Shown piece by piece: positions 8,661-18,049 of a DNA stretch of 64,000 nucleotides; the stretch's first letter is position 1, and every line of letters starts with the position of its first letter. The position numbers and the translations under genes were made by a program. Origin of the DNA: Vibrio sp. STUT-A11. GTDB lineage: Bacteria; Pseudomonadota; Gammaproteobacteria; Enterobacterales; Vibrionaceae. Location of the stretch: contig NZ_AP026764.1 of assembly GCF_026000435.1 (NCBI RefSeq), positions 248,001 to 312,000 on the forward strand. Reading direction: 5' to 3'. The notes under the pieces were generated by a model that was not told where the DNA came from, searched no databases, and worked only from the letters and a program-made list of their open reading frames with translations.

Positions 8661-9183
8661 GTTCTCTTACCATTTGATCGATGACGGAAGTCAGTTCAGA
8701 GAGCGTGTGACGATGACTGCGTCCACAGACAACAGCATCTTGCTCGCAGATTAGGCATTTACGACGCGGCATTTGTTTCCCTTTGCGCGATATAATTTTG
8801 CCGTCTTCGCCTATTACGTCGAGATCCATCAACCTACCCAGCGGGTGACATGACTCAATTCTAATCATCAACTTTTTGAGTACTGATGCGCTGACCGCTT
8901 TCACCGCAAAGACCCCTTCTGGGCCAGTATTTAAAGTCAGTAACTGGCGCGCTGCTATGTCACAGCCGTGTTGCTTACAAGCCAGGCTAATGGCCTCCAC
9001 CCCTTGTTCAAACACTTTGTGTGAACTTGGGGTTAATTTGTATGGGCCGGGAATATTGACAGTAAAGGAGATGAGAGGCGATGAGTGGCGGCTAAGCCAC
9101 TCATGTTGTCGTTTCATTCGAGCCTCTTTACTCTCCAATACTTCGTCAAGCCCAACCGCGTGTGCTTGGCGATCAAAGGTCAT
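8644..9183 (-). CDS. citX: Apo-citrate lyase phosphoribosyl-dephospho-CoA transferase
   Basis: Transfers the phosphoribosyl-dephospho-CoA group from the CitG product to a serine of the acyl carrier subunit CitD. The 179-aa length fits the family. Visible motifs are HPLGRLMDLDVIGEDG (~115-130) and RRKCLICEQDAVVCGRSHRH (~140-160), the Cys/His-rich CitX signature. The start codon overlaps the citF stop as ATGA, with an SD (AGGAGAG) in the citF end. It sits in the order citF-citX-citG. Confidence 0.93.
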   Translation of the reverse strand: MTFDRQAHAVGLDEVLESKEARMKRQHEWLSRHSSPLISFTVNIPGPYKLTPSSHKVFEQGVEAISLACKQHGCDIAARQLLTLNTGPEGVFAVKAVSASVLKKLMIRIESCHPLGRLMDLDVIGEDGKIISRKGKQMPRRKCLICEQDAVVCGRSHRHTLSELTSVIDQMVREHEYSA

Positions 9184-10694
9184 TGTTTTACTCTCCTAAT
9201 CACATCAATCACAGAACCATCACGGTAGCGAACATAACCCACAATTTGCTCTTCAAATTCAATCGGCACTGGTTCACCCGTTAAAGTCATGGCGCGCTGA
9301 TAAAGATCTTCAATCTCTACCAGTTCTACACCTTTGCTTTCTAACTGCTCACGTACATCCGCACGTTTTGGATTCACCGCCACACCGTGATCGGTCACCA
9401 ACACATCCACTGATTCACCCGGCGTTACTGTATTAAGTACGCGACTCACCACAGTTGGAATTCGTCCGCGAACAAGTGGCGCAACGACAATCGCTAGACT
9501 TGCGCCTGCGGCGGTATCACAGTGGCCGCCAGAAGCTCCGCGAATGACACCATCAGAACCAGAGATTACGTTGACGTTAAATTGAGTATCAATTTCTAAC
9601 GCACTAAGAATCACAATATCCAAGCGGTCAACTACCGCACCTTTTGAGGATGGATTCGCGTATTCGTTAGCGGAAATCTCAATATGATTTGGGTTGCGCG
9701 CTAATGAGTCCGCCGCACCCGCATCAAAACATTGCACATCCAGTAAATGTTTAATCAGACCTTTTTCGTGCATCGCTACCATAGTTGAGGTGATGCCACC
9801 TAACGCAAACTCAGCTGTAATGCCTTGTTTCACCATTTCATTTTCTAAAAAGCGAGTGACCGCTAACGACGCACCACCAGATCCGGTTTGTAGGTTAAAG
9901 CCTTGTTTGAAATAAGGTGTGTTGATGATGACATCCGCCGCTCGCTTGGCGATCAGAAGTTCACGTGGATTGCTGGTAAGGCGCGTTTCACCGCCACCAA
10001 TTTTGGCTGGGTCACCCACTTCAGAGACTTTCACTACCGCATCTACATAATCTTGCGTGATAGACGCAGGATGGTTGGGATAAGGTGCTAAACTTTCAGT
10101 TAGCATGATCACATGTTTTGCATGCTGAGCATCCACTTTGGCATAACCTAGCGATCCGCAGCGAGATTGACCATGAATGCCATTGGCGTTGCCAAATTCA
10201 TCACAACAAGGAACACCGATAAAGGCGACATCAATGTTCAGCTCACCACTTTGTACCAGGTGAACACGGCCGCCGTGGGAATGAATATGCACAGGTTCTT
10301 GCAATAATCCGTTCGAAATCGCCTCGCCCAGTTCGCCGCGAATGCCCGAGGTATAAAGCTTACTCACCACACCATTACGAATGTGCTCAACGATAGGCGA
10401 ATGGACGCTGGTTAGTGAACTCGGCGCTAACGTTAAGTTTTTAAAACCCATGTTAGCGATCGTTTCCATCACCATATTGATGACTTTATCCCCACCACGA
10501 AATGAGTGGTGGAAAGAGATGGTCATCCCATCTTGTAGACCTGAGTTGCAGATCGCTTGCTCAAGGTCCGTTTTCATTTTGCGACCCGTTTTTGCGTTCG
10601 CATCAGCCAGATAAGGCGTGGTACGGTTGGCACCACCAAATGCGGTCAGTGATGACGAGTGAGGAAGGTCTAGATTAAATTCAAATTCTGCCAT
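9180..10694 (-). CDS. citF: Citrate lyase alpha subunit (citrate:acetyl-ACP CoA-transferase)
   Basis: A 504-aa alpha subunit of the CitDEF complex, which exchanges the acetyl group on CitD for citrate. The family features are SFHHSFRGGDKVINMVM (~60-76), HSHGGRVHLVQSGEL and GVPCCDEFGNANGIHG. The C-terminal part, with ISGSDGVIRGASGGHCDTAAGA, is typical of the CoA-transferase fold. It follows citE with a 9-base gap and overlaps citX by 4 bases. It is cytoplasmic. Confidence 0.95.
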   Translation of the reverse strand: MAEFEFNLDLPHSSSLTAFGGANRTTPYLADANAKTGRKMKTDLEQAICNSGLQDGMTISFHHSFRGGDKVINMVMETIANMGFKNLTLAPSSLTSVHSPIVEHIRNGVVSKLYTSGIRGELGEAISNGLLQEPVHIHSHGGRVHLVQSGELNIDVAFIGVPCCDEFGNANGIHGQSRCGSLGYAKVDAQHAKHVIMLTESLAPYPNHPASITQDYVDAVVKVSEVGDPAKIGGGETRLTSNPRELLIAKRAADVIINTPYFKQGFNLQTGSGGASLAVTRFLENEMVKQGITAEFALGGITSTMVAMHEKGLIKHLLDVQCFDAGAADSLARNPNHIEISANEYANPSSKGAVVDRLDIVILSALEIDTQFNVNVISGSDGVIRGASGGHCDTAAGASLAIVVAPLVRGRIPTVVSRVLNTVTPGESVDVLVTDHGVAVNPKRADVREQLESKGVELVEIEDLYQRAMTLTGEPVPIEFEEQIVGYVRYRDGSVIDVIRRVKQ

Positions 10695-10703
10695 GATACT
10701 GCC

Positions 10704-11579
10704 TTACTGTTTGATACCTGATTCTGCTTTTTGAAGAGTCCAGCGCGCGCGCTCAATGATTGGACTATCGACCATTTTGCCGTTAAGGGACACCACACCG
10801 AGACCTTGCTCTTCGGCTTCTTTCGCGGCTTCAATCACGCGAATGGCGTAGTCCACTTCTTTCTGCGTTGGGGCAAATACGTTATGGATTATTTCGATTT
10901 GGCGTGGGTTAATCAACGACTTGCCATCAAAGCCTAGTTGCTTGATGTGCTCGGCTTCACGTAAGAACCCTTCCTCGTTATTGGCATCAGAATAAACCGT
11001 ATCAAACGCCATAATTCCAGCCGAACGAGCCGCCTGCAGAATCGAACAACGGGCAAACAAAAGCTCAGTGCCTTCAGGAGAGCGCTGGGTGCGCAAGTCA
11101 CGTACATAATCTTCAGCACCAAGCGCAATACCGATCAGACGCGGACAACAATGTGCGATATCTACAGCGTTATTAACCCCGTTAGCCGACTCAATGGCTG
11201 CCATCATTTTGGTACTGCCTACTGCTCGACCGCATTGACGCTCAATCTCTGTGATATGACGTTCCATCTCCAGCACATCTTCAGCGTTGTCGGTTTTAGG
11301 TAGACGTACCACGTCAGCACCACCGCGAACTACCGCATTAAGATCATTAAGGCCGTGCTCAGAGTCGAGAGGATTGACGCGAACCACAGTCTCAACATCT
11401 TTATAAAACGGGTGTTGCAGCGCATGAAACACCAACATTCTTGCGGTGTCTTTTTCGCGAATAGAGACGGAATCTTCCAAGTCAAACATGATGGCATCTG
11501 GCTTGTAGATAAAAGTGTTGCTCAGCATGGCGGCGTTAGCGCCAGGAACAAACAGCATGCTGCGACGTAATTGACTCAT
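10704..11579 (-). CDS. citE: Citrate lyase beta subunit (citryl-ACP lyase)
   Basis: Cleaves citryl-CitD into acetyl-CitD and oxaloacetate. The 291-aa TIM-barrel protein shows LRRSMLFVPGANAAML at the N-terminus, then DLEDSV (metal-binding acidic cluster, ~40), VVRVNPLDSEHGLNDL, and the typical C-terminal GFDGKSLINPRQIEIIHNVF. I place the start at 11579 rather than at the in-frame ATG 15 bases upstream: the ATG there overlaps the citD stop as ATGA and has a GGGGAG SD in the citD end, and the family normally begins a few residues before LRRS. Confidence 0.95.
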   Translation of the reverse strand: MSQLRRSMLFVPGANAAMLSNTFIYKPDAIMFDLEDSVSIREKDTARMLVFHALQHPFYKDVETVVRVNPLDSEHGLNDLNAVVRGGADVVRLPKTDNAEDVLEMERHITEIERQCGRAVGSTKMMAAIESANGVNNAVDIAHCCPRLIGIALGAEDYVRDLRTQRSPEGTELLFARCSILQAARSAGIMAFDTVYSDANNEEGFLREAEHIKQLGFDGKSLINPRQIEIIHNVFAPTQKEVDYAIRVIEAAKEAEEQGLGVVSLNGKMVDSPIIERARWTLQKAESGIKQ

Positions 11580-11872
11580 GATAGTGCTCCCCATTCAATA
11601 TTTTTATTCTCGGCAGCGCGCATTACTGCTGCTTGGACTCGAGCTTTAATCACACAATCCAAGGCACCTTTGTCTTCAATCTCAAGCTGGGCAGATTCCA
11701 CGCCCATACTACTGAGCACTTCACGAACCAAACTTTCAATAGCAGCACCGAACTGCTTCTGCACCGAACTGTCTAGAGCAATATCAATCACACCTTCAGG
11801 GTTAGGCTCAATACGAACTTGCAGATCACTGGACTCCAGTGTGCCTGCAAAAGCGGGCTGTATAATTTTCAT
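11576..11872 (-). CDS. citD: Citrate lyase acyl carrier protein (gamma subunit)
   Basis: A 98-aa carrier that bears the phosphoribosyl-dephospho-CoA arm and carries acetyl and citryl groups between the alpha and beta subunits. The N-terminal motif PAFAGTLESSDLQVRIEP contains the family's modified Ser (GTLESSD, Ser14 or Ser15). The start has an SD AAAGG. It is followed by citE with a 4-base overlap and preceded by citC with a 34-base gap. Confidence 0.94.
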   Translation of the reverse strand: MKIIQPAFAGTLESSDLQVRIEPNPEGVIDIALDSSVQKQFGAAIESLVREVLSSMGVESAQLEIEDKGALDCVIKARVQAAVMRAAENKNIEWGALS

Positions 11873-11906
11873 TCAATAAACCTTTACACGTTAATTTATT
11901 AGGCAG

Positions 11907-12959
11907 CTAAGCAGCCGCAAACTCACCCGAGCGCACCGCTGTAAACAACTGATGACTCTGGATGTAATCGATGGATGTCTGTGGTAGCAGCGAAGCGAGC
12001 TGTTTAAGCTGCCCTTGCTTAAGTAGCGAACGTACCGTTGAAGCGGATATAGGTTGGTGATGGACGGTTTTACGTTCAAATTCAATCACCTCAACCGATG
12101 GCCACTTCAAGTCGTCCGTGGTCAGCCAATGTTTCATTTGTTGGTTGTAATGGCTAGTGACCACACACTCTGGCTCACTACCCACGTAACGACGGGTAAT
12201 GCCCAAAGCTGGCGCAATGAAATGACGAAATAGTTGCAAGTCGATGGCGGTATGACAGTAATTAATCAAGCCTTGGGACTTAATAAAGTAAGTCGGAAAT
12301 GTTGCACGTGAAATAATATAACTAGAACCTGGGTGCACCGTTATATTCTTAATATGTCTAATGCCGTTTTTAATCATTTCAAACCTGTCGTGATAAGAAA
12401 ATTCACTTCCTTCTTCTTTAACCACAATTAAATGTAACCAATCACAATCTTTTGCTGCTTGCTCAATTAAATATTGATGACCTAAAGTAAATGGATTCGC
12501 ATTAATAACTATTCCACCAACTTTATTACCATCAACTTTTAATCGATTTAATTTTCGACAATAGTTTCTTAAACGATACTGACTATTTTCTAAAAGAACT
12601 AAATTCCCATCTACTTTTGCAATAGGAAAGAAACCAGATTGACGAAATAATTTAACATTCTGTGGTTTAGTAAATAGGAATAATTCATATCTTCCCATTT
12701 CATAAGCCATGGATGTTAGTTCGGTCATGAGTTTCAATGAAAACCCAGTACCATGCAGTTGATCAACGATAGCAATTGACTTGAGAATATTTCCGGCAAT
12801 CCCGCCGCAGGCCACAATCTCCTCGCCTGAATACGCGACAATAAAGCGCTCTACATCCGTGTCGATACCAAGATTAAAGCGTTGCAAGAACGCAGCTATA
12901 TCAGCCCACTTGTTCAGATTTCTAGCACTAACCCTGCTTAATGTATAAGTGTCTAACAT
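11907..12959 (-). CDS. citC: [Citrate (pro-3S)-lyase] ligase
   Basis: Activates citrate lyase by acetylating the thiol of the prosthetic group using acetate and ATP. A GNAT-like N-terminal part (AFLQRFNLGID, VACGGIAGNILKSIAI) is followed by a nucleotidyltransferase domain with the motif VINANPFTLGHQYLIEQA (~160) and a C-terminal ISASTVR motif. The frame extends to an ATG at 12986. I prefer the ATG at 12959 because AAGGGG lies 9 bases before it and alignment with known CitC proteins starts there (350 aa). It is the first gene of the leftward operon, divergent from citS. Confidence 0.93.
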   Translation of the reverse strand: MLDTYTLSRVSARNLNKWADIAAFLQRFNLGIDTDVERFIVAYSGEEIVACGGIAGNILKSIAIVDQLHGTGFSLKLMTELTSMAYEMGRYELFLFTKPQNVKLFRQSGFFPIAKVDGNLVLLENSQYRLRNYCRKLNRLKVDGNKVGGIVINANPFTLGHQYLIEQAAKDCDWLHLIVVKEEGSEFSYHDRFEMIKNGIRHIKNITVHPGSSYIISRATFPTYFIKSQGLINYCHTAIDLQLFRHFIAPALGITRRYVGSEPECVVTSHYNQQMKHWLTTDDLKWPSVEVIEFERKTVHHQPISASTVRSLLKQGQLKQLASLLPQTSIDYIQSHQLFTAVRSGEFAAA

Positions 12960-13231
12960 CTTATTCATCCCCTTATCTCGACACATAAATAGTGAGCGAA
13001 TAAACGTTAGAAAATGATGATCGAAGTCGACTATTTTTTGCGACTAAAAAATCTTTATGAATTTAATGTTTTTTATTACCTAACCATTTGAAATATAAAA
13101 TAAATTAATAGTTAAAAACTTTAAATTCATAAGTGTATTTTTAAGCCACAACATTAAATGATCACTCTCACAGTTAAGAGAAGGAATTATGAATAAGTTA
13201 TAAATGAAACATCAACAATGGAATATTTAAG
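12960..13231. promoter_or_regulatory. Divergent citC/citS control region
   Basis: A ~270-bp, very AT-rich region between the two oppositely transcribed halves of the cit island. In Klebsiella and related bacteria the response regulator CitB binds such a region to activate both directions under anaerobic, citrate-rich conditions. I see no perfect FNR or CRP palindrome here, so individual sites are not assigned. Confidence 0.6.
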
Positions 13232-14575
13232 ATGAACGAAAAAACACTAATTATAAATGAAGGGCAAAGCTCTGGCTTAGCGATGTTATCGCAAGTTAGA
13301 ATTTTTGGCCTACCATTACCTCTCTACAGCATCTTATTCATGGTTATTTTGATCGCGCATGTCACTGACACTATCCCAGATAATATTGTGGGTGGTTTTG
13401 GTTTTATGTTCGTGGTTGGAGCCTTATTTGGTGAATTAGGGAATCGTCTACCAATCTTCAACAAATATATCGGCGGTGCGCCTGTCATGATTTTTTTGGT
13501 CGCCGCTTGGTTTGTTCATGCTGGTTTATTAACGGATAAAGAAATATCAACAGTCACCGATGTCATGAAAAGTACTGACTTCCTCGACTTGTTTATTGCC
13601 GTATTGATTACGGGCTCGATCCTTGCCGTAAACCGTAAACTTTTGCTCAAATCCCTTGTCGGCTACATTCCAACGATTTTAGCTGCCGTAGCTGGCGCTT
13701 CAGTTCTTGGGATTTTGGGTGGTTTGATTTTCGGAATTTCTGTTAAAGAAATCATGATGTTATATGTTTTACCTATCATGGGTGGCGGTAACGGTGCTGG
13801 CGCGATTCCTCTATCAGAGATCTATGAATCCGTCACAGGTGGATCTAAAGAGCAGTACTACTCAGTCGCTATCGCGATTTTAACCATAGCCAACATCGTC
13901 GCGATTGTGGCAGCAGCGGTACTCAATGGTATCGGTGAAAGAATGCCATCACTGACAGGTAATGGCGAGTTACTACGTAAGTCTAACTTCAGCGTTGACG
14001 AGCAACAAGAAGCCAAAATCACCCCGCGTGAAATCGCAATTGGCCTCATGCTGGCAGCCTGTGTATATACGTTTGCTGCTGCACTATCAAAAGAAATTTT
14101 GCCCGGCTTTGGGGATGTGAAAATTCACACCTTTGCTTACATGGTGATTTTAGTGGCCATCATTAATGCCTGTGGCTTGTGCTCTGAGGAGATCAAAGAA
14201 GGCGCTAAACGTCTCTCTTCATTCTTCTCCAAACAGCTGCTTTGGGTACTGATGGTCGGCGTAGGTATCGCGTATACCGACCTTGGCGAAATCATCAACG
14301 CGCTGAACTTCACGAATCTGGTTATCGCTTCACTTATCGTTGTGGGCGCCATTATTGGTGCATCTATTGGTGGCTGGGTGATGGGCTTCTACCCTATTGA
14401 ATCATCCATTACTGCTGGCCTTTGTATGGCAAACCGCGGTGGTTCTGGTGACCTAGAAGTACTTGCCGCTTCAAACCGCATGTCTTTGCTTTCTTATGCG
14501 CAAATCTCCTCACGTCTTGGTGGCGGTCTGGTACTGATTATTGCCAGTGTCGTATTTGGCGTACTTGGCGGTTAA
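13232..14575 (+). CDS. citS: Citrate:sodium symporter (2-hydroxycarboxylate transporter family)
   Basis: A 447-aa inner-membrane protein that imports citrate with Na+. It carries the 2HCT signatures: two re-entrant loops with GGNGAGAIPLSEIY (~187-200) and the C-terminal equivalent CMANRGGSGDLEVLAAS with RMSLLSYAQISSRLGGG. About 11 hydrophobic segments are present. It is the first gene of citS-oadGAB-citAB and divergent from citC. The SD is weak (TGGAAT). A perfect hairpin at 14594-14620 separates it from oadG and could set a different level for the downstream genes. Confidence 0.95.
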   Translation: MNEKTLIINEGQSSGLAMLSQVRIFGLPLPLYSILFMVILIAHVTDTIPDNIVGGFGFMFVVGALFGELGNRLPIFNKYIGGAPVMIFLVAAWFVHAGLLTDKEISTVTDVMKSTDFLDLFIAVLITGSILAVNRKLLLKSLVGYIPTILAAVAGASVLGILGGLIFGISVKEIMMLYVLPIMGGGNGAGAIPLSEIYESVTGGSKEQYYSVAIAILTIANIVAIVAAAVLNGIGERMPSLTGNGELLRKSNFSVDEQQEAKITPREIAIGLMLAACVYTFAAALSKEILPGFGDVKIHTFAYMVILVAIINACGLCSEEIKEGAKRLSSFFSKQLLWVLMVGVGIAYTDLGEIINALNFTNLVIASLIVVGAIIGASIGGWVMGFYPIESSITAGLCMANRGGSGDLEVLAASNRMSLLSYAQISSRLGGGLVLIIASVVFGVLGG

Positions 14576-14593
14576 TCACAATCTTGTTTCATT

Positions 14594-14620
14594 GGGAGCA
14601 AACGGGTGACCTTTGCTCCC
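14594..14620 (+). promoter_or_regulatory. Intercistronic hairpin between citS and oadG
   Basis: A perfect 9-bp stem (GGGAGCAAA / TTTGCTCCC) with a 9-nt loop lies 19 bases after the citS stop and 22 bases before the oadG start. There is no T run, so it is more likely an RNA-stabilising or processing structure than a full terminator. Confidence 0.55.
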
Positions 14621-14642
14621 CCACTTATTTTTGGGAGCGCTT

Positions 14643-14897
14643 ATGCAGTCAAATCTATTTTCCGAAGGACTCAACCTGATGACATTAGGCATGGGGTTTG
14701 TGTTCATTTTTCTCGTCTTTTTGGTGTTCGCCGTCACCGCCATGTCCAACTTGATCGCACGTTGGTTCCCAGAGCCTGAACCTAAACCGGCAACAAAAAG
14801 TGTTATCCCCCCACCTTCTGCACAACATGAAAATCAGTTAGTTGCAGTGCTGGCGGCGGCTATTCACCACAAAAGAATTCAACAAAACTCGCTGTAG
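14643..14897 (+). CDS. oadG: Oxaloacetate decarboxylase gamma subunit
   Basis: An 84-aa small membrane subunit that assembles the Na+-pumping oxaloacetate decarboxylase. One N-terminal transmembrane helix (TLGMGFVFIFLVFLVFAVTA, ~12-31) is followed by a polar Pro-rich tail, as usual for OadG. The ATG at 14643 has the SD GGGAGCG 3-8 bases upstream; an in-frame TTG 30 bases earlier has none. It is followed by oadA 11 bases later. Confidence 0.92.
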   Translation: MQSNLFSEGLNLMTLGMGFVFIFLVFLVFAVTAMSNLIARWFPEPEPKPATKSVIPPPSAQHENQLVAVLAAAIHHKRIQQNSL

Positions 14898-14908
14898 AAG
14901 GAATACTC

Positions 14909-16708
14909 ATGTCTGAGTCAAAAAAAACAATCGGCATTACTGATGTTGTCTTACGTGACGCACATCAATCGTTATTCGCAACTCGTCTTCGCTTAAATGA
15001 CATGCTCCCTATCGCTCAGCAGCTTGACGAGATTGGTTATTGGTCTCTGGAATGTTGGGGGGGAGCTACTTTTGACAGTTGTATTCGCTTTCTTGGTGAA
15101 GACCCATGGGTACGCCTGCGTGAACTGAAAAAATCCATGCCTAAAACGCCTCTACAAATGCTACTGCGTGGTCAAAACCTTTTAGGATATCGTCATTATG
15201 CTGACGATGTGGTGGATAAATTCGTCGAACGCGCGGTAAGTAACGGAATGGACGTATTCCGTGTCTTTGATGCCATGAACGACCCGCGCAATATGCAGCA
15301 AGCCATCTCTGCAGTAAAAAATAACAGCGCTCATGCCCAAGGCACACTGTGCTACACCACCAGCCCAGCGCATAACCTACAAACTTGGGTTGATGTGGCT
15401 CAGCAACTAAGCGAAATCGGCGTCGATTCCATCGCTCTCAAAGACATGGCGGGTATTTTAACGCCATACCAAGCCGAAGAGCTGGTTTCGACCCTGAAAA
15501 AGCAAGTCGATGTGCCGTTGCATCTACATTGCCACTCTACTGCTGGCCTGGCAGATATGACGATTATTAAAGCAATTGAAGCAGGGGTTGACCGCGTTGA
15601 TACCGCTATCTCATCAATGAGCGGCACCTACGGACACCCAGCCACCGAATCGTTGGTCGCAACGCTAAAAGGCACGCCATTTGATACCGGTCTTAATATT
15701 GAAAAACTGGAGTCTATCGCCGCTTACTTCCGAGAAGTACGTAAAAAATACGCCGCCTTTGAAGGCCAGCTAAAAGGCTCGGATTCACGCATCATCGTTG
15801 CACAAGTGCCCGGTGGCATGCTGACCAATATGGAAAGTCAGCTCAAACAACAGAATGCGCAAGACAAACTGGATCAAGTGCTGACTGAGATTCCAAAAGT
15901 ACGTGAAGAGCTTGGCTTTATTCCACTGGTCACCCCAACCTCGCAGATCGTCGGCACTCAAGCGGTGATCAATGTATTGATGGGTGAGCGTTACAAAACC
16001 ATCACCAAAGAAACAGCAGGCGTTTTAAAAGGTGAATACGGCCGCACTCCTGCGCCAGTCAATATTGATCTACAAGCTCGCGTACTCGACGGTGAGCAGC
16101 CGCTAACCTGCCGACCAGCAGACCAACTGCCGCCAGAGCTCGATGCCCTGATCAGCGACGTAAAATCTCAGGCTCAAGAGAAAAAACTCACGCTTGCCGA
16201 TGACCTAATCGATGACGTATTGACCGTCGCCCTCTTCCCTCAGGTAGGCTGGAAATTCCTCGAAAACCGCGACAACCCAGATGTATTTGAACCAATACCG
16301 TCAGTATCTCAATCCACACACGAAAAAGCAGAGAAAACCAACATGACACAACCCCAACAACCAAGCACATACACCATTACTGTTAACAACCAATCGTATG
16401 TAGTTGAAGTCAATGAAGGGGGCGATATCACCCAAGTATCATCAAGTCCAGTCCCACAATCTGTGCCAACGGCCGTGCCAGCACCGGCGGCTAATACCGA
16501 GCCGATGAATGCACCGCTAGCCGGTAATATTTGGAAAATTCACGCGAAGCCAGGTGATACCGTCGAAGAAGGTCAAGTCCTGCTGATCCTTGAAGCAATG
16601 AAAATGGAAACCGAAGTACGCGCAGCGCGTAACGGTCAAATTGCCAGCATAGATGTCTCCGAGGGTGATGCCGTTGATGTCGGTGCACCACTACTGCAAA
16701 TCGCTTAA
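14909..16708 (+). CDS. oadA: Oxaloacetate decarboxylase alpha subunit
   Basis: A 599-aa biotin-dependent carboxyltransferase that moves CO2 from oxaloacetate to biotin, giving pyruvate. The N-terminal TIM barrel begins ITDVVLRDAHQSLFATRLR and contains DVFRVFDAMND and the metal-site HLHCHSTAGLADMT (~205-220). A flexible Pro/Ala-rich linker (~490-520) leads to the biotinyl domain, with the target Lys565 in EAMKMETE. It works with OadB and OadG to couple decarboxylation to Na+ export, and removes oxaloacetate made by citrate lyase. An SD (AGAAGGAA) precedes the ATG. Confidence 0.97.
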   Translation: MSESKKTIGITDVVLRDAHQSLFATRLRLNDMLPIAQQLDEIGYWSLECWGGATFDSCIRFLGEDPWVRLRELKKSMPKTPLQMLLRGQNLLGYRHYADDVVDKFVERAVSNGMDVFRVFDAMNDPRNMQQAISAVKNNSAHAQGTLCYTTSPAHNLQTWVDVAQQLSEIGVDSIALKDMAGILTPYQAEELVSTLKKQVDVPLHLHCHSTAGLADMTIIKAIEAGVDRVDTAISSMSGTYGHPATESLVATLKGTPFDTGLNIEKLESIAAYFREVRKKYAAFEGQLKGSDSRIIVAQVPGGMLTNMESQLKQQNAQDKLDQVLTEIPKVREELGFIPLVTPTSQIVGTQAVINVLMGERYKTITKETAGVLKGEYGRTPAPVNIDLQARVLDGEQPLTCRPADQLPPELDALISDVKSQAQEKKLTLADDLIDDVLTVALFPQVGWKFLENRDNPDVFEPIPSVSQSTHEKAEKTNMTQPQQPSTYTITVNNQSYVVEVNEGGDITQVSSSPVPQSVPTAVPAPAANTEPMNAPLAGNIWKIHAKPGDTVEEGQVLLILEAMKMETEVRAARNGQIASIDVSEGDAVDVGAPLLQIA

Positions 16709-16722
16709 TAGGAATCGCTACA

Positions 16723-18024
16723 ATGGAAAAAGTATTTGCGCTGGTCAATGATTTTGGCTTGTTTCACCTTGAGGTGGGCCAGGCCATTATGATCATTGTC
16801 GGCTTACTGCTGCTGTATCTGGCGATCGTCAAACAGTTTGAACCTTTGTTGTTAGTACCGATCGGTTTTGGCGGTATTCTTGCCAACCTTCCCGATGCCG
16901 GGCTGGCAATGTCAGCGGTGGAAAACGCACTGCATGCAGCCAAACCGGAAGTGATGTCTGCCTTTGCATCGGCATTGAATCTGAGTGTGGATTCCGCGGC
17001 TGAAATCAAAGCAGCGCTAGCAAGTGCCACTCCCACTCAGCTGACTAATATCCATTTGCTGGCTGAAGAGTATCAATACTCTGATGGCATGTTGTACCTA
17101 TTTTACAGCGTAGCGATTGCCTCTGGTGCTGGTCCGTTGGTGATATTTATGGGTGTTGGCGCGATGACTGACTTTGGTCCCCTACTCGCCAACCCTAAAA
17201 CGTTGCTACTTGGTGCTGCAGCCCAGTTTGGCATCTTCGCCACCGTTCTCGGCGCGTTGGCCCTAAGCAGCTTTGGCCTGATGGACTTTAGCGTGGCGCA
17301 AGCGGCCGCAGTTGGCATTATCGGCGGTGCAGATGGCCCAACCGCCATCTACGTGTCCAGTTTGCTAGCGCCTGAACTTTTGGGTGCGATTGCCGTTGCT
17401 GCTTACTCTTATATGGCGTTGGTCCCGCTGATTCAACCGCCTATCATGCGCGCGCTCACCACGCCATCTGAGCGACAAATTACCATGCAGCAGCTGCGCA
17501 AAGTAGGCAAGCTAGAGAAAGTATGTTTCCCACTCTTGCTACTTGTACTCATCGCTATGCTCCTGCCTTCGGCAACACCGCTACTGGGTATGTTCTGCTT
17601 TGGTAACCTGATGCGTCAGTGTGGCGTGGTCGAACGTTTGTCTGATACGGCGCAAAACGCGTTAATCAACATTGTGACCATCTTCCTTGGACTGTCTGTT
17701 GGTTCAAAGCTGATGGCCGATAAGTTCCTGCAAACAGAAACCATCGGTATTTTGGCCTTGGGCATTGTGGCATTTTGTATCGGCACCGCAGCGGGCATTC
17801 TCATGGCGAAACTGCTTAACCGTTTTACCTCCGAACAAGTTAACCCTTTGATTGGGTCGGCTGGCGTTTCCGCCGTACCAATGGCAGCGCGTGTGTCGAA
17901 CAAAGTCGGCCTCGAAGCCAATACGCAAAACTTTTTGTTAATGCACGCCATGGGTCCAAATGTGGCCGGGGTCATCGGCTCAGCGGTAGCCGCGGGTGTG
18001 ATGATCAAATATGTGATCGGTTAG
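16723..18024 (+). CDS. oadB: Oxaloacetate decarboxylase beta subunit (Na+ pump)
   Basis: A 433-aa integral membrane subunit that decarboxylates carboxybiotin and exports Na+. About nine to eleven hydrophobic segments are seen, with the conserved MGVGAMTDFGPLLANPKTLLLGAAAQFG stretch, GIIGGADGPTAIYVSS (containing the Na+-site Asp), and near the C-terminus LIGSAGVSAVPMAARV and the MGPNVAGVIGSA motif. It starts 14 bases after oadA and is followed by citA after 25 bases. Confidence 0.96.
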   Translation: MEKVFALVNDFGLFHLEVGQAIMIIVGLLLLYLAIVKQFEPLLLVPIGFGGILANLPDAGLAMSAVENALHAAKPEVMSAFASALNLSVDSAAEIKAALASATPTQLTNIHLLAEEYQYSDGMLYLFYSVAIASGAGPLVIFMGVGAMTDFGPLLANPKTLLLGAAAQFGIFATVLGALALSSFGLMDFSVAQAAAVGIIGGADGPTAIYVSSLLAPELLGAIAVAAYSYMALVPLIQPPIMRALTTPSERQITMQQLRKVGKLEKVCFPLLLLVLIAMLLPSATPLLGMFCFGNLMRQCGVVERLSDTAQNALINIVTIFLGLSVGSKLMADKFLQTETIGILALGIVAFCIGTAAGILMAKLLNRFTSEQVNPLIGSAGVSAVPMAARVSNKVGLEANTQNFLLMHAMGPNVAGVIGSAVAAGVMIKYVIG

Positions 18025-18049
18025 ACAAATTGTAGGAAGAGACTGACAA

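Noticed and set aside
17616..18008. 130-aa minus-strand ORF
   Set aside because: Antisense to oadB, whose codon structure and membrane motifs are convincing; the long mirror frame is a codon-bias by-product.
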